Shown in pieces: positions 45,501-59,200 of a stretch of 64,000 nucleotides of DNA. The notes beneath the pieces are model-generated. The model worked only from the letters and a program-made list of their open reading frames with translations, ran no database searches and was not told the origin of the DNA. Numbering within the stretch: position 1 is the first letter of the stretch; every line of letters begins with the position of its first letter. The stretch lies in assembly GCF_018691265.1 (NCBI RefSeq), contig NW_024881328.1, positions 43,131,515 to 43,195,514 of the forward strand, in the 5' to 3' direction. The position numbers and the translations under genes were made by a program. The DNA comes from Tyto alba (Eukaryota; Chordata; Aves; Strigiformes; Tytonidae).

Positions 45501-48394
45501 GCCATGGGCAGTAGAGCAGAGCTCTTTCTGATGGTTCAGGCATTAACTGGAGATGAAGGAGGACGTGGGGAGGTGGTGTTCGTTCACTCCTGGCCCGTGT
45601 CCTCTTCACTGGCTGCGGCTCCATGCCAGAGCTGCCCTGAGCTTCTGTGGTGGGCAAGAGGAGAGCTGCAGACTGGTGCTGCATCCTGACTTGGGACACA
45701 AGGGACACCGGGTGTAAAGTTAACTAGTGTGTTCCTGGGGAACAGGCAAGACACCTTTTGCTTTGGTTTAAATAATTAAACAATTTAGATGAAATATAAA
45801 GTCTCTTCTAATACACAGGTGCTTCAGAACAGCTGGAACATGCAATGCTTTGTACCTAATACTGAGTTGAGTGGCCAGCCATGTACACAAGCTTCTGTGC
45901 CCGTGGTTTTCACATATGATGGGCTTTAGATACCAGTCATCTACACAAAGAAATACATTTGTGTATCCTTTTGATAGGTCCAAAGACTTTCCAAGCCTGG
46001 CTGGTGATACAAAGAATGATGGAGTGCATCAGCCATCGTTCTAGAAGGAATGACCAGCTCATGGCTAGGAGGTACTTCTGAATAATGCAATTATCATTGT
46101 TGTTATTATTAATATTATTATTATTATCATCATTATTATTATTTCCTGGACATAAGAAATTAGGATTTGGATGGACTAAAGCTTTTCATGTTGTTTGACA
46201 AATGTGTGCCACAAAAAATAGTCTCAAATCTAATGTGAAATCTTTCTAAAGGAATTGTTTTCATCTCCCTCGTTTAATTCTTTCATACTGAAACTTACTT
46301 CAGTTTACTTGATGGGTTTTAGAAAGCTAGAGACAAAACTAGTCACTGAGTTTAACCCTCAGTGAAACATTTTTTTTCAACCCAGAGCATGCTAGCTTTC
46401 CTTTTATATTTCTTACCTTCTGCAAAGTTTGAGGAGACTTTAATTTTAGGTGGGCAGGAGGAACGCCTGCATGGGAGTGATCTAAATCACTGGAGGTGCC
46501 TGGGGACAGGCAACAGTGTGTCTGAGACGGTCAAGAACGTGAGCCACTGGCACAGCTGTAACCAAAGATGTCAAGAGGGTGAAGTCAGCCTCTCCTATGC
46601 CAGTCTTGTTGGACACCAGCACAGTGCTAGCAAACTGGGGAGGCCAAGAAGGAGCATCCATCCTTCTCTGGCATTGATTCATGGATGAACACTGTCAGTC
46701 GGTCTTGCTTGGCTAACGTGCAGGTCATGCTGGGGCAGTTCCTCGGGAATGCAAGCTTTGGCTTCTGCAGAGTCACCCCTCTTTCTTAGGAAGCTGAGGG
46801 AGGGCTGCATTACTTTGATTATTTGTACCCTCACAGCATCACTGAGGTTGTGTCTGTCGGATCCCTTCTCCCGAGACTTTGCTGTTTCAGGACAGAACAG
46901 AATTAGCTTCGTGCTAAACTCTAACTAGCATCTTCTGGTGTTGGAGCCACCCTAACGCTGCTTGTTGGCTGTAACCACATATTGCTGTCTTCGCCTCCTC
47001 CTGACATGTGGGCAGCCTGTTGTTCCACAATTGTGAAAACTCCTGCCTTTGCTAACAGTTGTTATGTTGCTGATGGCTCCCAGATGTCTTTCCGCTGAGC
47101 AGAGAGGTGTTCCAGGGCTGTTTGGTGTCATGGTGTCTCATGTCTGCTTTGAATTCTGCCCTCCTCACCTCCCCCCCTCCCCAAATCACTAATTCCCCTT
47201 TTCCTGGACAGCTGTCAGCAGTGGTTGCTAAACCCTCAAACACACCTGAGAGGATTTCCAAACGGAACAGGTAGACCATGTCACATCTACCTTGCATAGT
47301 CCTCTGCATTGGTGCTGGGCTCCAGTCCTGGACATCCCAGGCATCTCTAGTGGGTTTGGCTCTTCAGGGGAGGAAACAGCTCTTGTGAGCTTGCCCAAGA
47401 ACAGTTTGCTTCTCTGTGCTTGCTGCCTCTTCACAGGATTGTTCATGCCAGAAAAAACCCTTGGCTTGAGTGTGAAATAGTATTAGTGTTAAAAATCCCA
47501 GCCCAAGCCAATGGTGGCTTGGTCACAGAAGGAAAGGAGAACACAAGCCACACAAGGCTCTTGAGGGAGAAGAAAATTAATTTGCACATTGGCCCTCTAC
47601 AAAATTAATAGCTAGAATAATTTTGCAGAAAGAAGAGCCCAACAGTAAAGGATCTAGCAAACAAGCAACTTGATATCTGCACACAAAGTGGAAATGTGGA
47701 GAATCTCAGAGGTGGATTGAGCTCTACATCAACCCTAGGGACAGAATTGACATGGAACCTGTCATCCCTGTTGCTGGTGAGGCCCATGCAGTGCGTAGTG
47801 TCTTTGGAAGATCCTTGCTTTTGCTCAGATCTTGTTGCCTTCCTGTGGGGTCAGTGGGTAGAGTTATTTGAGCTAATTTATGGAGCACAACAGAGACACC
47901 GGGCTGGACTCTCCTGCAGTGCTCTCTGAGTTACAGTGATCCCATGTGGTTCAGTTCATCTCCAAAGGAAGATCAGTTGCATTTTTCCAGGTCAGCTTTA
48001 CCTCTGAATAGGAGCCTTTGCAGAAAGAGGCTTCTCCTCTCCCTCCCCTGGAGAAGGAGGGGGGTTTATGGGTTTGGTCCTGGGGTTTACAGATTTGATC
48101 CTGCCCTCTAAGTATTTGCCTGCAGTTCATTTCAGAATTGTTTTCCCAGGGTGTCCATATGCCTGACAGCCGTTGACTCGGGGATCTATTTCCCAGTTCA
48201 GATAGGAAGAGAGCAACCCTGGGAGCATGGGGGAGTGCGGATGGTGCAGAGGGACCGGGCAGCCACTGGCAGTCAGACAGCCAGGAATGGAGAGGGCTCC
48301 TCTAGATGCTGCCTGTAAAGCACCCCCATGGGTCATGGCACCCGAGGGAGAACGGGAGGAGGGCAGAGGGGGGGGAAAAGCTCAGCCCTCTTTT
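42547..48394. other. Intergenic, no gene seen
   Basis: 5.8 kb without a supportable exon. Low-complexity features are a poly(C) run at about 42711-42724, poly(T) at about 43422-43443, a TA-rich stretch at about 43719-43800 and an (ATT)n tract at about 46098-46143. Open frames are short and show no motifs. Confidence 0.6.
46098..46143. repeat. (ATT)n microsatellite
   Basis: Interrupted ATT units (TTATTATTAATATTATTATT and similar) over about 46 bp. Confidence 0.9.
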
Positions 48395-50442
48395 CCCTCG
48401 GCAGAAATAAAGTTCCTGCAGTGAAGGAGGATTTGAAGAAAGCCAGGCAAGACTGTAGCAAGCTGGGAGAGGAACAGGCCAAGCATCAAACACAGAAAAG
48501 AAGCCTACAGAGGGTGGAAGCAAGGACAGGGAGCCTGGGAAGAACACAGACAAACTGTCCAAGCAGCCAGGGATCAGGTTAGGAAGGGCAAAGCCCTGAT
48601 AGAATTAAATCTGGCCAGGGACATCAAGGGCAACAGGAAAAGCTTCTATAGGTATGTTGCTGATAAAAGAAAGACTAGGGAAACAGTTGGCCCTCTCCAG
48701 AAGGAAATGGGAGATCTGGTCACCCAGGATATGGAGAAGGCTGAGGTACTCAGCAACTCTTTTGCCTCAGTCGTCACCAGCAAATGCTCCAGCCACACTG
48801 CCCAAGTCATAGAAGGCAAAGGCAGGGACTGGGAGAATGAAGAACCGCCCACTGTAGGAGAAGATCAGGTTTGAGACCACCTAAGGAACCTGAAGGGTGC
48901 ACAAATCCATGGGACCTGATGAAATGCATCCACAAGTCCTGAGGGAACTGGTGGATGAAGTGGCTAAACCACTATGCATCATATTTGAGAAGTCGTGGCA
49001 TGCTGGTGAAGTTCCCGCTGACTGAAAAAGGGGAAGCATAACCCCCATTTTTTAAAAGGGAAATAAAGAAAACCTGGGGAACTACAGCCCAGTCAGTCTC
49101 ACCTCTGAGCCTGGCAAGATCCAGGAGCAGATTCTCCTGGAAGCTATCCTGGGGCACATGGAAAATGAGGAGGTGATTGGTGATAGCCAGCATGGCTTCA
49201 CTAAGGGCAGATTGTGCCTGATGAATGTGGGGGCCTTCTACGATGGGATTACAGCGTTGGTGGATAAGGGAAGAGCAAGTGACGTCATCTACCTGGACTT
49301 GTGCAAAGCTTTTGACACTGTCCCGTACAAGATCCTTGTCTCTAAATTGGAGAGATGTGGATTTGATGGATGGACCATTCAGTGGCTAAGGAATTGGCTG
49401 GATGGTCGCACTCAGAGAGCTGTGGTCAGAGGCTCGATGTCCAGGTGGAGATCAGTGAGGGGTGCCGTTCCTCAGGGGTGGGTGTTGGTGCTGTTTAACA
49501 GCTTTGTTGGTGACATGGACAGTGGGATCGAGGGCACCCTCAGCACGTTCACCAGCCACATCAAGCTGTGGTTCAGTGGACACGCGGGAGGGCAGGGGTG
49601 GCATCCCGAGGGACCTGGGCAGGCTGGAGAGGGGGGCCCGGGCAAACCTCCTGGGGTTCAACAAGGCCAAGGGCAAGGTCCTGCCCGTGGGCCGGGGCAA
49701 CCCCCAGCACAAACCCAGGCTGGGCCCTCGAGGAGTGGCTGGAGAGCAGCCCCGAGGAGAGGGACTGGGGGGGCTGGTGGGGGGAAAACTGCCCGTGAGG
49801 CAGCCCCGTGCGCTGGCAGCCCAGAACCCACCCGTGCCCTGGACTGCAGCCAGAGCAGGGGGGGCAGCAGGGCCAGGGAGGGGATTCTCCCCCTCTGCTC
49901 CGCTCTGGGGAGACCCCCCTGCAGTGCTGGGGCCAGCTCGGGGGCCCCCAACAGCAGAAGGACCCGGAGCTGCTCGAGCGGGGCCAGAGGAGGCCACGGA
50001 GATGCTGGGGGGGCTGGAGCAGCTCCCCTGGGGGGCCGGGCTGAGAGAGTTGGGGGGGTTCAGCCTGGAGAAGAGAAGGGGCCGGGGAGCCCTTCGAGCG
50101 GCCTCCCAGGGCTTAAAGGGGGGACAGGAGAGGTGGGAGGGGACTATTTATTGGGGGGGGAGTGGGGGTGGAGATAGGATGAGGGTTAATGGTTTTAAAC
50201 TGAAAAAGGGTGGATTTAGATTGGGTATTAGGAATAAATTCTTCCCTGTGGGGGGGGTGAGGCGCTGGCCCAGGGTGCCCAGAGCAGCTGTGGCTGCCCC
50301 CTCCCTGGAAGGGTTCAAGGCCAGGTTGGACGGGGCTGGGAGCCCCCTGGGCTGGGGGAAGGGGGCCCTGCCCGGGGCAGGGGGGCTGGAACCAGATGGT
50401 CTTTAAGGTCCCTTCCAACCCAAACCGTTCTGTGATTCTATG
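48395..50442 (+). mobile_element. CR1 LINE, 5'-truncated and degenerate
   Basis: About 2 kb holding the C-terminal part of CR1 ORF2 and the 3' end. Translated blocks include [55 protein letters not shown] and [15 protein letters not shown], typical of CR1-clade reverse transcriptase. It ends CCTTCCAACCC...TTCTGTGATTCTATG, the CR1 3' terminus. Frameshifts and in-frame stops occur (for example near 48870 and 49024), and the expected FADD catalytic motif reads FTSH, so it is inactive. Full-length CR1 is about 4.5 kb. Confidence 0.93.
49158..49560 (+). pseudogene. CR1 reverse transcriptase remnant
   Basis: Open stretch inside the CR1 with [13 protein letters not shown] (motif with the first catalytic Asp), [20 protein letters not shown] and [20 protein letters not shown]. 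The FADD box is replaced by FTSH. The frame stays open afterwards only because the 3' tail is GC-rich. Not a host gene. Confidence 0.85.
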
Positions 50443-53400
50443 TGCTGGCTGTGCCCCTGTGGAGCTAATCTCATAGTTATTTTAGACTCCAGCTGGGAAG
50501 CAGTTCTGACCCCAGCTTTTGCAATATCCTGCCTAGCCATGCTTCAAATCCGCTCTCATTGGCTCTGAGCAAGGCAGGACACGTGGTGAGAAGCTGCCAG
50601 CATCACTCGAGGTGAAAGACCTTTGCACTGCTCCGTGCTGCTTGGTGTGCATTTGTGACTTGCTGCCCTTCTCAGAGCTCCTGGGAAGAGGCTGTGGGAC
50701 AACGGTCTTGGTCGGTCTTTTTTTTTTTTTTTTTTCCCATGTGTAGATTCAAAGACAAAAACAGAGCGGTTGGATCCATGCTTCCTAATGCTGAGGTGTT
50801 CCTTGCTCTCCAAACCCATCCTGCACAAACACGGGAGTTCCCTCTCATGGAAGATGCTTCTTACCAGGATCAACAGCAAAAATAGTCAGCATTTTAGGGC
50901 TTTCTTGTGCTAATAACACATGTGGCAGAGCTGGTTCACTTTCTAAATCTGTTCAAACACAAGCAAAATCCAGTCCGGTCCCCGTGTTTCACTGAGTTCC
51001 TTCGCACACAAGCTGTTCAGAAGGGTCTAGCATCACTAAAGAAATGCAGATTGGGTAGAATTTGGGCACCTTCTCCTTGCTTTTGGTCTGTGTCCCAGAA
51101 ATATATGAGTAGGGTGCAAAAAAATCTCAAATCTCAGCTCCTCCCTATTCATCATTAGTGATGGCTGCTCCATCAGCAGTATTTCTGCACCATCATTAGA
51201 TCTGGAGTAAATTACAAGCTTTTGGTGGGATTTCACAGTTGTGGATCATATCTCCTGGGCACACTGGCTACTTGCTCAAAGCACGCTTTGCAGGGCATTC
51301 AATCTCACTGATTTCCTCAGTGATGCTCCTCAACAGCAAGACTGGGTTGAATCATCTGCAACAGATGCGGGTCCTCAGATCCCACAAGGATTTGAATCCT
51401 TGCCCAGTTTCAAGTGGATCATGTTTTGATTTGGTGGTTTCTCAGAGCTGGATCGAGAAACACTTTTTGGAGTTTGGTTTTCTTTGTTTTCAGGATGAAA
51501 ACGCAAAACTCAGCTAATTTTGAGGAAAGGAGAGGATGGAAAGAACTTGGTTTAAAGCAAGCTTTGCCTTCCTAGCCAAGTTGTTTAAGCAAGGTAAGTC
51601 TTTACATCCACTGAAATACATTAAGTGTGGCTTCAGGGGCCATTGCAGAGACCCAGCACTGTGAAAATGCAGATTTCAGGGAAAGCCTTATGCACTATGA
51701 CAACTTAAAGTACCCCCAAAGGGCATTCACTCGGGCAGAAGCACGCTTTATTTGAAGCATATTGTGAATGAGACAGGAGAACAATTTATTTGCTGGAGAT
51801 GGGCAGTGGATCAATTAAGCAGAGCAGAGGGCACCGAGCAAGACAATTTGCAAAAGGGCAAAACATGGAGGAGGTGGCTACATCCTGTCTGTTTTCCAGG
51901 GTGTCCTTCTTCTTTCCGCTGGGATGGGGTTGAGGAACTGGGCTTCAGGATCCCGAGTGTCTGTGGCCTGTGGCATCCCTGGATGCACGTGGAGACTTGC
52001 CTGCCCTGAGGAGGAGGCTCACGGTTGTGCAGTGAGGCCATCAAGCAGCAGGTGCCCTTCCAGAGGCGTTGGGACATCCCTTTGGCTCTGCTTTTCCTCC
52101 TGGTTATCCTGGTCGTTGGCGCTGGGGGGCATTCCTCAGGGTGTTTTGACAGTCGCTGTGCTGTGAGTCAGATGCTATGGTGCAGGATCTCCTCTTTGGG
52201 TGGTAGCAGCTCCCTTAGGGCATACAATTGTCTGCATGTAAATACCAGGAAACCAAACCCTATTAATCTATGGAGAAGGGAGGAAGAATGGTGCAAATCC
52301 ATCTGTGGTTTTTGGGTTGAGGGGAGAGGCTGACTGCATAGAATTTTAATTTATCTTCTTTTTGAGGGGAAGGGAGTTTCCTTTGCTAAGGTAGGAGGCA
52401 AAGTGTGCAGAACTACAAAATCTTATTGGATGTCAAAACCAGATTTTTCAAATAGGAAACGGAAATAACTGAAATCCTCCATCCTAAAAATAAAGGATTT
52501 TGCCTTTTTTTTTTTTTTTTCCCCAAAACCTATCTGAAAGTGGCTAGGAAGAAAAACATGATGGTCTTTCAGTTCAGCTGCTGAAAACTCATTGGGTGTG
52601 CATGTTTTTTCTGCTGACTATCTGTGTGGAAGAAATGAAGAAATGGGATCTGTGTGAGTTAACAACATCACGACCTCAAGTATGACCTCAAGGACCAAAT
52701 GCATCCTTCTAAATTTCAAGAAACAATGAATCTAGCTGAGTACTCCTAAGTTAACCGGAATATGAAAATAGAGGGAAAACCATTTCACTGTCTAATGGGT
52801 GGTGTACAGCCTAGAATGGCCTAGGAGCTCTTCACAAACACCACTGCTCAGGCAGGGACAGATGACCCAAACTGACCAAAGGGATATTCCGTACCATATG
52901 ATGTCATGCTTGGCCATAAAAGCTCAGGGAACGGAGGAGGAAGGGAGGACATTCGTGGTTATGGTGTTTGTCTTCCCGAACAACTTTTACGCAAAGGCTC
53001 TGCTTCCCAAGCAGTGGCTGGGTATCTGCCTGCTGATCGGAAGCAGAGATTTAATTCCTCCTTTTGCTTTGCTTATGCATGCAGCTTTTGTTTTCCCTGT
53101 TAAGCTCTTATTACCTCAATCCACAAGTCTTCTCACCTTACTTCTATTTGCCTCCTATCCTGCAAAAGAGGGGAGTGAGCAGAAGGCTGGGCAGGTGTTC
53201 GGCTGCTGGCAGAGGGGTCAACCCACCACATCCAGGTTCTCCACTTGCTTTGACGTTTTGGCGTTGCCTCCCGTGGAGGGAGTGTGTGGCTTAGTCTCCC
53301 TAGAAATGTAGTATTGGCCGCTAAGCCTGTTGTTTTGTGCAAGTGAAATGTGTGCGGGCTCAAGAGATGCTTTGTGTGCGCCGAGGAAGTCATGTCGTTA

Positions 53401-55173
53401 GGAACCACAGCGTTGCCAGTGTGAACCAGGAACAATTAGGGTTTTCAAACAGACCTGCTCTCTGTTACTGAGTTTGTGAGCCAGAGCAGCTGCCTTAGCT
53501 GTTACGAGCCACTCACTTCAAGGATCAGCTTCCTGGGATTTGAGCTGACAATCTGCCTGGAGTGACCCAGCCTACAAGGGATCTGCCTGGGCAGCACGGG
53601 GTTTGTTCTTCTTCTCATCCAGATGTTATTCCCCCTCTCCTTAAGGGCAGGACTTGCTTTGGTGCTGAGGGTTCTTCCAGGACAGACCCAGAGCCATACC
53701 CATGGAATAGGCTGACAAAGGTATCTTTTCCCATACTTAATAACAACCGCCAGCTTAAATACAGCATGTTGCAAGGCTTGGTGCGGTTGTTTGCAGAGTG
53801 TCTTGTGCAGTTGCTAAAACTGGATCTTTATTCGCTGCTGTGTCCTAGTCTTTGTGTTTATTGCACTGATGCAAGAGCAGCCCTGAGGTGAGCTTAGAGC
53901 TGTACGAATGCAGCATACTGCCAGCCCGTGTTATTCAGTGCAGTCTCTGTAATAAGCACAGCCATTCTGCTGCTCTTTATCCTTAAGGACCCATCCAGGG
54001 GGAACTGAGGGTTTCCTTCAACACAAGAAGGGCCCTGAGTTTCCTCCTGTGGCACCAGCCTCTAGCAAGGAAAGAAACTGCCCACAATTCTGGGAAAGCC
54101 GGTGGGGCTTTCTTCAAAGGACAGCCATCCCCACTCCATGGGAGCGCAGGTCCCCTTGCAGATCCTTCCATCAGTGTGGTACAGCCATCATGTTATACTT
54201 CAGTCGCCATTTGGTCTGGCTACGCTGAGATTTCAGTCCCTAAAACTCCTGCAGTCACGCCCAGTGGCTGAGCTTCCTCAGCCCCAGTGACTGGCTGTGA
54301 GCTGGCAGCTGGAGGGCTTTTAAACCTTCTTTTCCTGATCTGTACTGGGATGTCTGTGGTCAGCACTTCCAAATTTTTCAACGACCTACTTAATATGTAC
54401 CCTCAAAATGCCTCTGCTGAGCGAGCCAAACACTCCTTCAGAAGTAATAAGAGAGAAACCTGCTAATAAATTTCTGGGATCTTGGCTTCTCCCACAAGCT
54501 TCTCCTTCGTACTGGTCCCTGTGTCATTGAAAGCAGAAATCTACGGGCTTCAGCTCAGTCCTGATATGCAAACATCACAGCAGCTCTAGCAAGAGCCTTT
54601 TCCTCTGTGTAAGTAAACTGGCTATCACTTAACGAGCCACAGCACTTAATGAACTGTGACATGGGCAAGTCTCTAAACCCTGGGCAAACAGCTGCCAGAG
54701 GCAATTACAAACCCTGGGTTTTATGAATAACCTTGTCAGCAGGCTGGTTGTTCTGATTGTTCAGGTTTTGTTGCAGCCTGCCTTGACACACAGTGATGTT
54801 GATGGCAGCGATGCCAGACATTGCCCTCCAAGGTTGGGGGAGATGGAAAGGGAGCCCCGAGCCTGCTGCCAGGCTCTGCAGAGCAGGCGGACCAGCACAG
54901 GGTTCCCCTCGTGGGACATGGGGACAGCGTAAGGAGGCTCCTCCTTGCACCGTGTATTGCTCTGGCCTCGCGCCTCTGTGCGGTGCCTCTGGCTTGGTTC
55001 TGCCCAAGCACCACAACCAGGGGGTCTGACAGCCATGAAACACCTCATCTCCAGCTCCTTCCTGGTCTGAGAAGCCTCTTAGGGAGCATGGTGAGGTGGT
55101 GCTGCAGGACCCGCATGAGATTTGGCCTTTGTCCGCTGACAGCAGAGCCATATCCCAGCGGAGTATGGAGGGG
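50443..55173. other. Intergenic, no gene seen
   Basis: 4.7 kb. Poly(T) tracts at about 50719-50737 and 52507-52520. No exon with recognisable homology and no further mobile element identified. Confidence 0.6.
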
Positions 55174-56261
55174 TGTCCTGGGTTTGAGTGAGTGGTGGGG
55201 TTTTTGATAGCAGGGGAGGGGGCTACAGCAGTGGGGCCCCTGTGAGAAGCTTCTCGAAGCTCCCCCGGCTCCAAGTCAGACCCACCTCTGCACCAAGGCC
55301 GAGCCAACCAGCTGTGCCTCTGCAAGAACATATTTAAAGAGGGACCTGGGAGGAGGAGTTGGAGTCGTGAGGGAGAGTTGTGACATCTCTGTGAACACTG
55401 AGGTCAGTGGAGGAATGGAGGAAGAAAGGAGGGGGGGCGGTGTGCTGGAGTAGAGACTCTCCTGTATCCTGTGGGGAGACAAGAGGGCTGCCCCCCCTGC
55501 CACCCATGGAGGTCTACGCTGGAGCAGACACTGATTTATGGCCTAAGGGAGCCCCACATAGGCCATTTAAGGTGGCTGTGCCCAAAGGTGGCTGGGACCC
55601 TGTGGGAAGAAGCAGCTCCCACCGTTGTAGTTCGGTGCTGGGAGGATTGCAGCATGTGGGGGAGTCCCACGCCGGAGCAGCTCGGGAAGGGCTGCAGCCG
55701 TGGGAGGGAATCCAGTTGGAGAAAGTTGGTGACCCATGCTGGAGCTGCAAAGGAAACACTGTGGCCCGTGGGAGGGACTCAAGTCAGAGAAAAGTTGTGG
55801 AGGACTGTCTCCTGTGAGAGGGGGACGACGCTAGAGCAGGGGGAAGAAGTTCCAGAATCTCCCCCCACAGAAGACGGAAGAAGTGGCAGCACTGACTGCA
55901 CCCCCCATTCCCTGCCCCTGCGCCACTGGGGGGGAGGAGGTAGAGATATCGGGAGCAGAGCTGAGCCCGGGAAGAGGAGAGGGGTGGGGGGCAGGTGTTC
56001 TCAAGATGTGGAAATACTTCTCCCTGTGCTACTCTGTCTGCTAAGTGTTGTTGTTAGTGTCTATAAAAAATTTATGTTTTTTTTTTTCTCCCCCTAACAA
56101 GTCTGTCTTTTGCCTGTGACTGTAGTGGGTGATTCTCCCCTCCCTGTCCTATCTTAAATCCCAAGCCTGATGCTTTATTTTCTCCTTCTCAGCACTGGGG
56201 GGAAAGGGGGGAGTGAGCAGCTGTGTGGTGCTCAGTTGCCCTCTGAGCTCAAGCTACAACA
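55174..56261 (+). mobile_element. Solo LTR, avian retroviral type, about 1.1 kb
   Basis: Starts TGTCCTGGGTTTG and ends CTCAAGCTACAACA, the TG...CA form. The 3' stretch GGGGGGAGTGAGCAGCTGTG and following bases resemble the end of a widespread avian LTR family as I remember it. A CATATTTAAAG TATA-like box lies at 55329-55339. Imperfect internal repeats built on GCTGGAGCAG or GCCGGAGCAG and CCGTGGGAGGGA occur between about 55440 and 55830. GGAGGG lies at 55167-55172 and 56262-56267, a possible target duplication offset by one base. No internal retroviral genes are present. Family (ERVL or other) uncertain. Confidence 0.75.
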
Positions 56262-59200
56262 GGAGGGAAGGGAGAGAAAGCCACACAGAGTAGAAACAGG
56301 AGAGGAGGCTGTGTCAGGAGGGAGCTGTGGCCCATCAGTAAAAGGCATGCATCAAATACTCATCCTAATGAAATGGATTGTTCCATTACAAAACATCCAG
56401 CTGGAAAAAGAAGGTCAGATGCACCCAGAGCAGACCTAAACGGACTCAACCTTCTTTTTACAGCAGGCTACCTGAGACTGTGACTTCTGTCAAGCACCTC
56501 TTTATTTTCTGTCCTCCTGTTGTCTTACCCCTGGGGAAAGAGCACACTGGATAGCCCTGAAATGAGCAGTTCTCTCAGAGAATTAAGGCCATGTCGCTTT
56601 CTTGCTAACCTTCTTTACTTGCCTTCAGGCAGCACGATGATAAGTTAAACTCAGCAGCTCTCCAAATACAAGTGATTTGACAACAAAGGTACGAATAGAG
56701 AGGATGATTTGCCCTACAGACTGCATCTCCTGGAGATCCTGGGAAGCAGGACGTGCATTGACAAGCCAGTTATCGTCTCAGACACCAGCCACGTCCAGCG
56801 CACACATGGGAACCAGGGTGAGATGCTTGCATTTTATACAGCAAAGATACGCAGGCATGATTTGCCTGCAGGCAGGTCCCTAGCTGTGTCACAGACCATG
56901 AGGGGTTATCCAGGTCTTAGGTGGCATGAAGAACAGGGCAGTTTCACCAAGTTTATCCATGCAGGTCCAAAGGATACGGCCGCAGCTTGGTGACCTCCTA
57001 CAGGAACATGGCAGAGAGCTCCCAGGTGCCAACGTGGCAACACGACTGCTGTCAGAAGGTCACTGAAGTCTTCCTTTCACCGGTGCTGACTTGAGAATTA
57101 ACAAGCAAACACTCAATCAATCGTTTCTGATTTTCTTTGTTTCCTTAAACCTAACAAAAAGTTATGCTTTACCATAGGTAAATTATCTTCATTGTGACTT
57201 TCTGAACCTTTTGCTTCCGTTTGACCTGATATTGATGCTGTTGGATGTACTTTAAGATCTGCTTGGATTTTATGGAATGAAGCATTTTGGTGTTTTTGAA
57301 CCATAGTCTGGGGAAAAGCTTGTTCTGGGGGTAGCAGGTACATTCTCTCTCTCCCTTTGCCTTACCTGTTTAGCAGGGAAAATTCTAATTTGCAGTGAAC
57401 ACTTTGCTCTCTGTGTTTGGAGGACATCTATACACAGAACTAGCAGGGCAAGCCAACAGTTTCCTTAAAAAATATTCAGAGAGGAAACTGTGTTTCGAAT
57501 GCAATAAATGTTCAATGAAGACTTTCTTGTTTCCAGGGAAAATGCTGACATTTTTGTCAAAATCAACATTTAAAACATGTTTTGTTTTTCAAAGGAAGCT
57601 GTTCTGGCTTTCCATGCAGAATTTGAAATTAATTTATGATGTCTTCTAGATCCTATGTCCTACACATTATATTTTTGCAAACTACAGGTGAAAGGTTTTT
57701 ATCCTTTGTTTCTGCAGAAAGGTTTCTCCCAGCTCTAGGAAAGGTCCCAATGCTCTTTCTGTGTTCCCCTTGTACTGTTTCCTAGAGTCCATTTTTAATA
57801 GACGTGTTTGAAATCCCAAGTAATGTGTATTTCCACCTTAGTAGTTAGAACTGAGTCCAAGTGATTTAAAGCAAAGATTGCCAGACCTCTCTGCCTTTCT
57901 GGGCCTGAGATGTTGGAAGGATTGGTTACTGAAGGTAAGGCTGTTTCCCCTGAATTCTTCCTATCTTCCAGTGGAGGCATGAGGCATGGTGTGCCCATGG
58001 TGTACCCATGCCCATGGGTTAATGAAATCTCTCATAGTCTATGAAATTTGTGCAAGGGTCTAAGAGAGTGGCACTAGAGTTTGATACTGGCCATCTGCTT
58101 TTTTCCCCATGAGCTTTTGCCCTGAGGAAAAGCTCTTTCAAGCCCAAGACCTGCCATCTCCCTGGGTCTGTAGTCAAATCTCCAGGGTTAGATGCTAGAC
58201 ATATGGCTTGGCCTAAAAATCTGACCAAAGGCCATCACCTTTACTGTGTGGGGTTGTTAATTTATTAAGTAGCACCTACCCCTCTGGGACCATCTGTTTG
58301 TAAGTAGCCACGTTCTCCCTGATGTTGCTCTGGAAGAGCTTTGAATCTTTTGGCAGACTCATGAATAAAACATAGTGCTCCATGAAGCATAGGAGCTATT
58401 CTTCAAAGGCCTCATATGGGGAAATTGGACACATATGGTTTTGGTGGATCTTTAAGATCACAGCCAGAAGGGGCACCTCTAAGCATTGCCAGTGTGAACG
58501 ATGATGTGTGATGAGAGACTCCTCACCATTAGCCTTGGGGATAGCTGCCCCTTGACTCTGGTAGCTTTACATGAGGAGGGAAGATTGGGAGCATGAGAGA
58601 AGATATGGACAGATTTTGTTCACAAGGAACAGGGAGGAGCTCATGAGGTTTAGGTGTTCAACCCAAGTTGATTCACTGAAGAAGTTGTTTCTGTTTTTTC
58701 CAAGACTGGGCCCTTCAAAAGCTTTCTGAGTTGGGCAGTCAAGGCCAGAGCCAACCAGAACCATCAGTTGCTTTGGAAAGCTGGCACCATAGTGCCTTGG
58801 AAAATATTGCACTCACCTGGCTGTGTGCAGGTCACAGCAAGAACAGGGCTGTGAGTCACACTGAACATTAAATGCAGTAAAAAGTGTTCCCTTGTACTGC
58901 TGTTAATGCATGGTCCTATATGCTCATGTGGGTTTCCTCAGTTATTCTTGCGTTGCCCTTATTACTGTTGCCATTAATTATTGAAAAAAAAAAAAAAAAA
59001 GAAAGACCGTGATTACGTCAGGACAAAGAGGTGAAGGGGACCTCCAAGATGCACACAGCCCTTCTCCCTTTTGTTTAAGGCTGACTTTAAAGAGTAAGTG
59101 GCCTTTCTCCAGCTGCAGTGTCCCCCTTACAGCCATGGCTGAGGAGCACCTTAAGAAGTGAACATGACAGAAGACAGCACGTCACCCTCTTGGAAAGAGG

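Noticed and set aside
49158..50177. 339-codon host gene
   Set aside because: CR1 reverse transcriptase motifs and the CR1 3' end show it is a LINE remnant. The GC-rich second half is CR1 3' sequence read in a chance open frame.
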